NCBI GenBank assembly: GCA_016763875.1
Contig: JAESSZ010000008.1
Location: forward strand, 1-13,704
Length of the DNA stretch: 13,704 bases
Direction of reading: 5' to 3'
Source: Nannocystaceae bacterium
GTDB lineage: Bacteria > Myxococcota_A > Polyangia > Nannocystales > Nannocystaceae
Under the pieces are notes generated by a model that ran no database searches, was not told the origin of the DNA, and saw only the letters and a list, made by a program, of their open reading frames with translations. Both the position numbers and the translations under genes were made by a program. This document shows, in pieces, positions 1 to 6,121 of this stretch (positions are counted from its first letter, which is position 1; every line of letters begins with the position of its first letter).

Positions 1-1
1 C

Positions 2-88
2 GATTCGACGTCGTGGGCTCTCCATGGGCCGCGGACACTAGCACGTGCGCCTGTGAACGCAGCCGCCAGGCAGCTAAAACAGAGGTGA
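2..88 (+). CDS. 3' end of an unidentified upstream gene, coupled to queE
   Basis: An open frame runs in from the left edge and ends at a TGA (86-88) that overlaps the queE ATG (88-90) as TGATG, the usual sign of translational coupling. Only 28 codons are visible; the end of the peptide is Ala/Arg-rich (about AAARQLKQR) and matches no family I recognise. A queuosine-pathway partner such as queC or queD would be a natural neighbour, but nothing in the visible peptide shows this. The queE frame is also open back to the edge, so the choice of this frame rests on the stop/start overlap. Confidence 0.4.
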   Translation, partial: DSTSWALHGPRTLARAPVNAAARQLKQR

Positions 89-801
89 TGCGGCTGCGAG
101 TCAACGAGCGCTTCGTCTCGCTACAGGGCGAGGGCCTGCTGGTCGGGACACCGAGTTCCTTCTTGCGGCTGACGGGGTGCAACCTGCGCTGCACGTGGTG
201 CGACTCGGAGCGGACATCGTGGTCGCCCCAGGGGCAGTGGGACACCGTCGAAAACCTGGTGGCGTTTTGCGAACAAGGCCCGCGACATGTCGTGATTACC
301 GGTGGGGAGCCACTCCTCCAACCCAACGTAGCCGAGCTGTCGCAACGCCTGGGCCAAGCGGGCCACCACGTGACCTTTGAGACCGCGGGCACGCTCTTGG
401 TGGAGGGGCTCCACTGCGACCTTGTGTCGCTGAGCCCCAAGATGGCGAACTCGACTCCGTATCAACGCGACCTCGAGCGGGCCCCCAAGCACGAGGCGCT
501 GCGCTGGCAGCCGGAGGTCGTAGCCGCGTTGATGGCCGCTCATCCCTGGCAACTGAAATTTGTGGTTCGAGCGCGGGAGGTGGCCGGTCTCGCCGCGGAC
601 CTTGAAGAAGTACTGGCCATGGTTGATGCGTTGCCCGTACCAGCGACGCTTCGGCAACGGGTCTTACTCATGCCCGAGTGCATTGATCCCGCACGCCTTT
701 CCCCTGACTATCGCGCACTCGCGGCTCCGTGCCGCGAGCACGGTTTCGCTCTCGGCCAACGACTGCACATCGCGATGTTCGGCCACACCCCAGGGACGTA
801 A
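88..801 (+). CDS. queE: 7-carboxy-7-deazaguanine synthase QueE (radical SAM)
   Basis: QueE converts 6-carboxy-5,6,7,8-tetrahydropterin to 7-carboxy-7-deazaguanine, the ring-contraction step on the way to preQ0/preQ1 and tRNA queuosine. It is a cytosolic [4Fe-4S] radical S-adenosylmethionine enzyme. The predicted 237-residue protein has the expected short N-terminus (VNERFVSLQGEG), the cluster-binding CNLRCTWC motif (Cys31, Cys35, Cys38; CX3CX2C) and the SAM-binding VVITGGEPLLQ strand-loop. Length fits the compact QueE type. The ATG at 88 is preferred because the family begins right there, an AGAGG lies at 81-85, and it overlaps the upstream stop; an in-frame start at 13 would add 25 unconserved residues. 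thrC follows after 3 bp, so the two are probably co-transcribed, although their pathways are unrelated. The family call is secure. Confidence 0.93.
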   Translation: MRLRVNERFVSLQGEGLLVGTPSSFLRLTGCNLRCTWCDSERTSWSPQGQWDTVENLVAFCEQGPRHVVITGGEPLLQPNVAELSQRLGQAGHHVTFETAGTLLVEGLHCDLVSLSPKMANSTPYQRDLERAPKHEALRWQPEVVAALMAAHPWQLKFVVRAREVAGLAADLEEVLAMVDALPVPATLRQRVLLMPECIDPARLSPDYRALAAPCREHGFALGQRLHIAMFGHTPGT

Positions 802-804
802 AAG

Positions 805-2007
805 ATGCCCGACACATTCCTCACCGAACTGTACTGCTCCGCGACCGGCGACACGCTCCCCCGCGATCGCTTGCTCAACCTCTCGCCGGCCGGCAAGCCG
901 ATCTTGTGCCGCTACGATCTGGAAGGAATACGAGGCGCGGTCGACCGTGATCAGGTCGCAGCTCGCCCGCCGGGTATGTGGCGCTGGGCGGAGCTTCTGC
1001 CGCTACCACTGACGCAGTCCCCGGTGACCTTGGGCGAAGGTGACACCCCACTGCTCCCGGCGGCTCGCCTGGGACGCGAACTCGGTCTTCCCAAACTGTG
1101 GGTCAAGGACGAGAGCGGTAACCCAACCGGGTCGTTCAAAGCACGAGGACTCTCCGCCGCGGTCACGATGGCCACCCACTTGGGCGCCGAGGCCTTTGCC
1201 ATCCCTTCAGCAGGTAACGCAGGCGGGGCTCTGGCGGCCTACAGCGCCCGTGCTGGCAAGCCATGCCATGTGTTTGTGCCCGCCGACACGCCCGTGATCA
1301 CCCAACAAGAGGTAATCGCGTACGGCGGAAATCTGGTGCGCGTGGAGGGACTCATCAACGACTGCGGCAAGGTGGTCGCAGCACGGCGCGAGGCCCTGGG
1401 CGCTTTCGACGTCTCGACGCTCAAGGAGCCGTATCGCATCGAAGGCAAGAAGACGATGGGGCTCGAGCTGGCGCAGCAGTTGGGCTGGCGGTTGCCGGAC
1501 GTCATCGTCTACCCAACCGGCGGCGGTACTGGTCTCATCGGCATGCACAAGGCATTCGCTGAGTTGGCCGGACTCGGCTGGATCGACTCGGACAAGCGGC
1601 CTCGCTTTGTGAGCGTACAGTCCACCGGATGCGCACCTGTAGTGCGTGCCTTCGAAGCTGGGGCCCAACACGCGGTGCCATGGGAAAATGCGACCACCCG
1701 CGCCTATGGTCTGCGTGTGCCAGGGGCCGTGGGCGACTTCCTCATGCTCGCGGCGCTACGCGAGACCAACGGCACCGCGGTCGCCGTGGACGACGAAGCG
1801 TTGCTCGCCGATATGCTGGTTCTGGGCCAGCTCGAGGGCATCAACGCTTGCCCAGAGGGTGGGGCGTGCGTGACCGCCGTCCGAGCGCTCAAAGAGCAGG
1901 GCTGGCTCAGCGCCGACGATGAGATCGTCATCTTCAATACCGGGGCGGGCACGAAGTATCTTGAGACCCTGCCCCCCTTGCCGACCGAGACGATCAAACC
2001 GATTTAG
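805..2007 (+). CDS. thrC: Threonine synthase
   Basis: This 400-residue protein is a fold-type II PLP enzyme expected to convert O-phospho-L-homoserine to L-threonine and phosphate in the cytosol. The PLP Schiff-base lysine is Lys112 in the NPTGSFKARG motif; the phosphate-gripping loop is PTGGGTG (Gly239-Gly243); SAGNAGGA near residue 136 is the substrate/PLP asparagine loop. The N-terminus retains only isolated cysteines (Cys11, Cys32) rather than a paired zinc ribbon, which is seen in shorter threonine synthases. ATG 805 lies 3 bp after the queE stop with GGGACG upstream, indicating an operon. The stop (TAG, 2005-2007) overlaps the stop of the convergent gene by 4 bp. Diaminopropionate ammonia-lyase or threonine dehydratase are weaker alternatives because the motif wording is that of threonine synthase. 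Confidence 0.93.
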   Translation: MPDTFLTELYCSATGDTLPRDRLLNLSPAGKPILCRYDLEGIRGAVDRDQVAARPPGMWRWAELLPLPLTQSPVTLGEGDTPLLPAARLGRELGLPKLWVKDESGNPTGSFKARGLSAAVTMATHLGAEAFAIPSAGNAGGALAAYSARAGKPCHVFVPADTPVITQQEVIAYGGNLVRVEGLINDCGKVVAARREALGAFDVSTLKEPYRIEGKKTMGLELAQQLGWRLPDVIVYPTGGGTGLIGMHKAFAELAGLGWIDSDKRPRFVSVQSTGCAPVVRAFEAGAQHAVPWENATTRAYGLRVPGAVGDFLMLAALRETNGTAVAVDDEALLADMLVLGQLEGINACPEGGACVTAVRALKEQGWLSADDEIVIFNTGAGTKYLETLPPLPTETIKPI

Positions 2008-2717
2008 GTCGGGTTGTGTGAACCCGTCTCGGGCAGATCCAGACCGAGGAAGATCCCCTCTGAGTTGTCGTCGAGAGCCGCAGCATTGCTCGCGTCCTGA
2101 TCGTAGCCGGGGAACGGTGCCCCGCGAACTCCGAGGTCGGTGTCAGAGGCAGACCGCGCGAGCGACGGTTGCGTTGGAGCTGGACGTGCCGCCTGCTCCG
2201 GCACCGCGCGAGCCGCTGGGGCCGACGCTGGCTCAGACACGGCGGCACGCTCCGGTCGTACGCTCCCAGAAGGAGCACTCCTGGTCGCGGCCGCGTACTC
2301 ACCGGTCCCTTTCGATCCGGGCTGCTGCGGTTGCCGCGGCGCCGCCGAGGCGGCAGATCTAGGTTGGCACAAACGCCAAAATCGGATGGTCTTCGCACTC
2401 GCACCGGTCAGCCGGATAAGCTCGGCATCCCGCAGTCGGGGCAGCAGATCGACATAGCGAACGAGCGCGTGGCTCACCGCGTCAACTTGCTTCCGCAACG
2501 CACGGGCCGTCTCCTCGGGAACCCCCGTCAATCGTGCGAGTTCTGCGTCTTGAAGACGCGGGAATAAGTCGAGGTAGGGAACCAGGCGATTCATCAGATT
2601 GCCCTGGGCGACGCGGCTGGGACTGTTCTCAGCTTCGAGCGCGGCTCGCGACACCCGCCGGATCGGAATTTGGCCGATCGGCGCTCCGGCTCGCGAGTCT
2701 GAGTTGCTTTGTGCCAT
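2004..2717 (-). CDS. Unrecognised protein with two tandem HTH-like units and a disordered Ala/Pro tail
   Basis: I do not recognise this 237-residue protein. Residues about 45-77 and 85-117 are two copies of one helical unit, 19 of 33 positions identical, sharing L-V-x-Y-x-D-L-x-P-R-L, DAEL, RLTG and a following Thr-x-Arg. The second half of each unit (AELARLTGVPEETARALR) reads like a helix-turn-helix. Residues about 120-190 are low-complexity Ala/Pro/Ser/Arg, probably a disordered linker, and the tail has the short hydrophobic patches GAPFPGY and GIFLGLDLPE, which may be docking motifs. No signal peptide or membrane helix is seen. The start at MAQSNSD leaves 142 bp to divergent hemJ; a GTG at 2837 would add 40 basic, unstructured-looking residues up to the hemJ promoter and is less likely. 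A small DNA-binding or scaffold protein is a guess from the repeat alone. Confidence 0.72.
   Translation of the reverse strand: MAQSNSDSRAGAPIGQIPIRRVSRAALEAENSPSRVAQGNLMNRLVPYLDLFPRLQDAELARLTGVPEETARALRKQVDAVSHALVRYVDLLPRLRDAELIRLTGASAKTIRFWRLCQPRSAASAAPRQPQQPGSKGTGEYAAATRSAPSGSVRPERAAVSEPASAPAARAVPEQAARPAPTQPSLARSASDTDLGVRGAPFPGYDQDASNAAALDDNSEGIFLGLDLPETGSHNPT
2367..2585 (-). repeat. Two-copy internal duplication (40-residue period) encoding HTH-like units
   Basis: Within the 237-residue protein, residues 45-77 and 85-117 are homologous, offset by 40 residues (120 bp). Shared anchors are LVxYxDLxPRL, DAEL, RLTG, and Thr/Arg in the last helix. The copies have diverged (about 58% identity), so this is an old domain duplication and not a recent slippage repeat. 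Confidence 0.8.
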
Positions 2718-2837
2718 TGCACCGCGGCTGCCCCGCGTCCCGCGAGTGATTCGGCGGGCTAAGCTACCCCGAATCCGTGTCGTTTGTATCCACACATGCT
2801 CGAGCGGGACGTTTTTCCCGCTGCGGCGCGAATACAC

Positions 2838-2850
2838 GTAGCGCTGCTAC
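2838..2850. promoter_or_regulatory. Short palindrome in the divergent hemJ intergenic region
   Basis: GTAGC-GCT-GCTAC is a perfect 5-bp inverted repeat with a 3-bp centre. It overlaps the first bases of the TACCCT hexamer (2848-2853) proposed as the hemJ -10 element. A repressor or activator half-site pair is possible. At this length chance is also a real explanation. Confidence 0.25.
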
Positions 2851-2860
2851 CCTGACGCGG
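2848..2860 (+). promoter_or_regulatory. Putative leaderless promoter of hemJ (TACCCT -10)
   Basis: TACCCT (2848-2853) matches the TANNNT -10 pattern and lies 6 nt before the GTG start at 2860, the spacing expected if transcription starts on the start codon. There is no Shine-Dalgarno sequence between them. No convincing -35 hexamer is visible 16-18 bp upstream. Confidence 0.4.
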
Positions 2861-3291
2861 TGACCTACGACTGGCTCCGTGCGCTGCATATCATCGGCGC
2901 CATCGCGTGGTTCGCGGGCCTAGCGTACATTTTTCGGCTCTACGTCTACCACGTAGAAAACGCCGAAAAGCCAGAGGCAACGAAGCTCTTCGAGGTGATG
3001 GAGCGGCGCTTGTACCGAGCGATCTGCTGGCCCGGCATGGTCTTCACAAGCGTCTTTGGGGTGTGGCTGTTTTCGCTCAACATGCAGGGCTACATGCGCT
3101 CGGGTTGGTTCCACACCAAGCTGCTGATGCTCGTGTTTCTGTTCGGCTATCACTTCTACGCGGGTAAGGTCCGGCACGACCTTGCCGCAGGCACCTGCAC
3201 CCTCAGCTCCAAGCAGTGTCGACTGATCAACGAGGTTCCGACGGTCGCGATGATCGTCATCGTGATCATGGCCGTCGCCCAACCGTTTTGA
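2860..3291 (+). CDS. hemJ: Protoporphyrinogen IX oxidase HemJ
   Basis: HemJ is the membrane heme-b protein that oxidises protoporphyrinogen IX to protoporphyrin IX, the penultimate step of protoheme synthesis. The 143-residue protein has the family length and four hydrophobic helices (about 5-25, 54-72, 85-102, 125-141). It carries the family signatures WLRALHIIGAIAWFAGL with His10 (the conserved heme-ligand position), a nearby Arg26, WFHTK (His85-Lys87) and RLINEVP (121-127). The start is GTG at 2860; the protein begins exactly where the family does. It is the first gene of a tight plus-strand run and its TGA overlaps the next ATG (TGATG, 3289-3293). cyaY, three genes downstream, supplies an iron link. 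The assignment to the HemJ (formerly UPF0093) family is secure. Confidence 0.93.
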   Translation: MTYDWLRALHIIGAIAWFAGLAYIFRLYVYHVENAEKPEATKLFEVMERRLYRAICWPGMVFTSVFGVWLFSLNMQGYMRSGWFHTKLLMLVFLFGYHFYAGKVRHDLAAGTCTLSSKQCRLINEVPTVAMIVIVIMAVAQPF

Positions 3292-4049
3292 TGACACGCT
3301 TCTTCTCAACTGCGAGCCCGGTAGCGTTTGGCGTGCTCGCGTTTGGCGTGCTCGCGTCAACCGGCTGCGACCAAGAGACCGCGGACACCTGCTCAGTCTC
3401 AAACGACGCCCTGTCGCTGGTGGCGATCGTCGTCGACAACGGCGTGAAGCTGAGAGCCGAGATCGACTTCGAGTCCGGCGACCGCACCGGTCTCCCCAAC
3501 CCGCTGCAAGTCTGCGACTCCGAAACACTCACGATCGGCGGCGAGTCTCCGACAGTGACCGAGAAGGGGGACCGCATCGTGTACTCCGTCACCCTGCCGC
3601 TCGACACGCCGCCTGAGGTTGCCTTCGTGCTCGAACGCAACGGCGAGGACGAAGTCGAAGTCAGGGTGTCCCGTCCCCCCTCGTTCTCCGTCACCGCACC
3701 AGACGACGGCCAGACGGTCCCACGCTCGGAAGACCTCACATTGATGTGGTCCCCCACGGTTGAAGGAAGCGAGATGCTCGTCAGTGTGGAGGAAGACGTC
3801 GGCTACGGCCTGTGCGTCGTGACCCAGGAGGGCGAACACCACTACAAGACGCGCGTGGGAGTTCCCGTCCCCGACAGTGGTCAGTGGACGATCCCAGCGG
3901 GCGCGGTGACCAGCGAAACCCCGGGGCCCTGCGCAGCGTTCTACAACCTCCGACGTGTCCTCCGCTCGCCATACCCCGCAGACCTGGCCGAAGGGGGTTT
4001 CGTCGAGGCGCGCGTGCTGCGGACGGTCGAGATTGAGTCGGTTCCGTGA
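3291..4049 (+). CDS. Putative lipoprotein with Ig-like segment, function unknown
   Basis: This 252-residue protein is unrecognised. It starts with an export signal: a short N-terminal region with Arg3, a hydrophobic core with a duplicated AFGVL (residues 12-21), and a lipobox-like LASTGC with Cys26 as the predicted lipidated residue. The -3 position is Ser, not the classical Leu, so lipidation is likely but not certain. The mature part is acidic and beta-rich, with PPSFSVTAPDDGQTVPRSED near residue 135 resembling the first strands of an Ig-like or fibronectin-like domain, plus two further Cys pairs. The ATG at 3291 overlaps the hemJ stop, so translation is coupled; an upstream in-frame ATG at 3216 would lie inside hemJ and spoil the signal peptide. 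It may sit in the inner or outer membrane facing the periplasm. No enzymatic motif is visible. Confidence 0.82.
   Translation: MTRFFSTASPVAFGVLAFGVLASTGCDQETADTCSVSNDALSLVAIVVDNGVKLRAEIDFESGDRTGLPNPLQVCDSETLTIGGESPTVTEKGDRIVYSVTLPLDTPPEVAFVLERNGEDEVEVRVSRPPSFSVTAPDDGQTVPRSEDLTLMWSPTVEGSEMLVSVEEDVGYGLCVVTQEGEHHYKTRVGVPVPDSGQWTIPAGAVTSETPGPCAAFYNLRRVLRSPYPADLAEGGFVEARVLRTVEIESVP
3324..3356 (+). repeat. 15-bp tandem repeat inside the signal-peptide core
   Basis: GCGTTTGGCGTGCTC occurs at 3324-3338 and again at 3339-3353, followed by GCG of a third unit. It encodes AFGVL-AFGVL, so each unit lengthens the hydrophobic core of the lipoprotein signal by five residues. The copies are identical, suggesting recent slippage or duplication. 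Confidence 0.9.
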
Positions 4050-4060
4050 CCAAGATCGGG

Positions 4061-4073
4061 TAAGGTCCGCGTC
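4061..4073 (+). promoter_or_regulatory. TAAGGT element before the small membrane-protein gene
   Basis: TAAGGT (4061-4066) lies 7 nt before the ATG at 4074. Its AAGG core can act as a ribosome binding site at good spacing. The hexamer also fits the TANNNT -10 pattern seen before other genes here, so a secondary internal promoter is possible. The ribosome-binding reading is simpler because the preceding gene ends only 24 bp upstream. Confidence 0.4.
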
Positions 4074-4341
4074 ATGAATTGGCCGCGAAAAGCCGTCGTC
4101 ATTCGGCTGCTGATCTACGTGCCTCATCGGCTACCTCGGGTACCAGGGGATCGAGACCTGGAAAGCCAAGAACGAGAACACCGAGAGCGCGAAGGCTCCC
4201 GCGGGTCTCGACGCCATTCCAGACTCGCACAAGCGCGTGATCGAGATGCCCGACGGCACAAAACAAGAGATCATCGAGTTGACCGAGGAAGAGGCGAAGA
4301 AGTACCTCGGCCGTCCTCCAACGGAAGATGCAGAGCAATGA
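4074..4341 (+). pseudogene. Small single-pass membrane protein gene, frameshifted near 4119-4124
   Basis: The ATG at 4074 opens a frame reading MNWPRKAVVIRLLIY, the first part of a membrane helix. From about 4120 the protein-like frame shifts by one and continues CLIGYLGYQGIETWKAKN, then a charged soluble tail with VIEMPDGTKQEIIELTEEEA, ending at TGA 4339-4341. The second frame has no start codon after its own stops at 4075 and 4111, so it needs the first part. Joined, they give a protein of about 88 residues: one N-terminal helix and an acidic cytoplasmic or periplasmic tail. Loss of TG from a GTGTG run, or one extra base, would explain the break. The end overlaps the cyaY ATG (ATGA), as expected for a real operon gene. 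Sequencing error, a true pseudogene, or recoding remain open. I do not recognise the family. Confidence 0.65.
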
Positions 4342-4664
4342 ACCGAGCAAACTTCTCCACACTCTCGTCGGCGACCCTCGAGCTTCTCGACGGTGCGCTA
4401 GGCGACCTTGAGCACGATGACCTCGACGTCGACCTCGGCGGCGATGTACTGACGTTGGAGTTCTCCGACGGCACGACGTTCATCATCAACGCACACGGTG
4501 CCGCCACCCAGATCTGGATGGCGGCCAACCGGACCGCCTGGCATTTCGACTACCAGGAAAGCAGCGAGACCTGGGTCGCGCACAAGACCGGTGATGAGCT
4601 GTTTGAGACGCTGAGCCGCATGGTCGGTGAACAACTCGGGATGCCGGTCGAGATTCTCCGATGA
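4338..4664 (+). CDS. cyaY: Iron donor protein CyaY (bacterial frataxin)
   Basis: CyaY/frataxin binds iron on an acidic ridge and modulates iron-sulfur cluster assembly by the cysteine desulfurase-scaffold complex in the cytosol. The 108-residue length is typical. The first helix is acidic (LEHDDLDVDL), followed by the diagnostic sheet: VLTLEFSDG, TTFIINAH, QIWMAANRTAWHFDY, and the C-terminal helix DELFETLSRMVGEQLG. The conserved Trp in QIWMA and the HF pair are present. Start: ATG 4338 overlaps the stop of the small upstream gene (ATGA) and begins directly before the family's first helix; an in-frame ATG at 4074 would add 88 residues that are merely the shifted reading of the upstream gene. 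Its stop overlaps the next ATG (4661), so it sits in a coupled operon with hemJ, consistent with heme/iron metabolism. Confidence 0.9.
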   Translation: MNRANFSTLSSATLELLDGALGDLEHDDLDVDLGGDVLTLEFSDGTTFIINAHGAATQIWMAANRTAWHFDYQESSETWVAHKTGDELFETLSRMVGEQLGMPVEILR

Positions 4665-5578
4665 GCCATGCTCGCCGTGCCGTGACGCTCGCAGCCGTGC
4701 TGACCGGCGGTTGCGCGCAGATCCAAACGACGAGCAAAGTGGAGATCATCGCGAAGGACGACGCGCCAGCGCTCGTCTTGGGCCCCCCTGCCGCCGCCAT
4801 AACCGCACGCGGGGCCACGGTCGCCTGGACGCAACGAGGCGATGCGATCGCGTTCGAGATTTATGCGACAAAACGATGCGCTGTGCTTCGTCACGATCCG
4901 GTTGTTCGAGTCGAGAGGATCACCCGCAGCAGCGGCGGCGCGGTCTACTGGGAGTTCGGTGTGGGCGGGGTGCTGTTGGCCGCTGGTCTCACCGCGCTTA
5001 TCCGACCGGAGTTGTTTGGCCAGCCCGCTCTCAACGCCGACGGTGAGCGGGTTCGGGACACCAAGGCCGGGTATCGGCTCGGCGGGATCCTGACCGCGCT
5101 CTCGGCCGTGCCTCTGGGCGCTGGTGTCTACGATCTGGCCCGTTCGCGCGACGAGGTCCGCACGACCGACGCCTATCGGGTCCACGTAGGCGAGGCCGCC
5201 GCCTGTGACGAACCCGAGCTCGCGGCCGCGGGACGCACCGTGGAGTTCATTGTGGGCGACTGGAAGACGACCGCGACCACCGACGCGCAGGGGCACGCCG
5301 AAGTGAAACTGCCGCACGTCAACGAACTTCCCAGTTCCGCCGCAGAGCTCGACGAGCCACAGCAAGTGCCCGAGCCCCACACATTGACGGGCGTCCTACG
5401 CCTGGGCGCGCGCAAAGCCCTGGCGGTCGACTTCGTGGTTCCCTACGAGTCCGCGGAAGCTCAGGGCCACAGCGGACAAGTGGTGATCGAGCCGCAGCCA
5501 CTTCGACGAGCACCGCCGATGCCGGGAAAGCGTCCCGACCACGGCAGTCCACCCACGCCCGCCGACTCGGGACAATGA
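4661..5578 (+). CDS. Putative lipoprotein with two hydrophobic segments, function unknown
   Basis: The 305-residue product begins with a short signal (Arg5-Arg6, hydrophobic stretch) and a good lipobox LTGGC with Cys18, so it is probably exported and lipidated. Two hydrophobic segments follow (about 96-114, VYWEFGVGGVLLAAGLTALI, and 139-160). They could be membrane helices, an arrangement often seen in myxobacterial lipoproteins with an embedded helical hairpin. After that comes a beta-rich region with a WKTTATTDAQGHAEV stretch near 201-215, resembling a carboxypeptidase-regulatory-like or transthyretin-like module with the usual TDAxGxA loop; this is a resemblance only. The tail is Pro-rich. 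ATG 4661 overlaps the cyaY stop (ATGA) and its own stop overlaps the folK ATG (ATGA, 5575-5578). I cannot assign a function. Confidence 0.82.
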   Translation: MSHARRAVTLAAVLTGGCAQIQTTSKVEIIAKDDAPALVLGPPAAAITARGATVAWTQRGDAIAFEIYATKRCAVLRHDPVVRVERITRSSGGAVYWEFGVGGVLLAAGLTALIRPELFGQPALNADGERVRDTKAGYRLGGILTALSAVPLGAGVYDLARSRDEVRTTDAYRVHVGEAAACDEPELAAAGRTVEFIVGDWKTTATTDAQGHAEVKLPHVNELPSSAAELDEPQQVPEPHTLTGVLRLGARKALAVDFVVPYESAEAQGHSGQVVIEPQPLRRAPPMPGKRPDHGSPPTPADSGQ

Positions 5579-6114
5579 CCGACGGCCAAGCCCGTGTCTT
5601 CATTGGCCTCGGCGGCAACATTGGTGACCGCTTGGCCACGTTGCGCAGCGCGATCGCGGCCGTCAACGACGACGCTGTGCCGCAAACCACGGTTCGTCGC
5701 GTCTCGGCGGTCTACGAGACGCGTGCTGTTGGGCCCTCGTCCGAACCGTTTCTCAATGCCGTCGCCGAACTAACAACAACGTTGCGACCTTGCGAACTCC
5801 TCTCGGCGCTGCTTGCGGTTGAAACCGACCACGGGCGCACGCGACTCGAGCGCTGGGCGGCGCGCACGCTGGACCTGGACGTACTCCTGTGGTTTGCGTG
5901 GCGCGATGAGCGATGGCACTCGCAAGTCATCGACGAAGACGGACTGCAGGTGCCCCATCCGCGCGCTCGGCAACGCGACTTCGTCCTCCGTCCTCTGGCC
6001 GATCTCCTGAAGGCCTGGCCGATGGACGACGGCCAGTCACTGGAGTCGCTTGTGAACGCCGTGCCGGACGATGAGCGAACGGTCACGCGACGTTTGCACG
6101 ACACGCTGCCGTAG
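5575..6114 (+). CDS. folK: 6-hydroxymethyl-7,8-dihydropterin pyrophosphokinase (HPPK)
   Basis: FolK transfers pyrophosphate from ATP to 6-hydroxymethyl-7,8-dihydropterin in folate synthesis, ahead of dihydropteroate synthase; it acts in the cytosol. The 179-residue protein has the expected order of motifs: IGLGGNIGDR near residue 10, VSAVYETRAVG (44-53), the FLNAVAEL strand, and the ATP/Mg signature RWAARTLDLDVLLW whose Asp-x-Asp binds the two magnesium ions, followed by VPHPRARQRDFVLRPLADL. Length is slightly above the E. coli enzyme, owing to a short insertion after the signature and a C-terminal extension. The ATG overlaps the stop of the upstream lipoprotein gene. It is the last gene of the hemJ run; only 7 bp separate its stop from that of the convergent kinase. 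Strong family match. Confidence 0.93.
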   Translation: MTDGQARVFIGLGGNIGDRLATLRSAIAAVNDDAVPQTTVRRVSAVYETRAVGPSSEPFLNAVAELTTTLRPCELLSALLAVETDHGRTRLERWAARTLDLDVLLWFAWRDERWHSQVIDEDGLQVPHPRARQRDFVLRPLADLLKAWPMDDGQSLESLVNAVPDDERTVTRRLHDTLP

Positions 6115-6121
6115 CTCGTCC

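Noticed and set aside
121..657. Minus-strand open frame opposite queE
   Set aside because: Antisense to an intact radical SAM enzyme; composition is a shadow of the real frame.
3399..4127. Minus-strand open frame of about 240 codons opposite the first lipoprotein gene
   Set aside because: The plus strand has a signal peptide, lipobox and a coupled start; the minus frame has no recognisable domain and is His/Arg-rich shadow-like sequence.
4550..5380. Minus-strand open frame of about 275 codons opposite cyaY and the second lipoprotein
   Set aside because: It is antisense to the conserved frataxin C-terminus and to a lipoprotein with a good lipobox, and shows no domain of its own.
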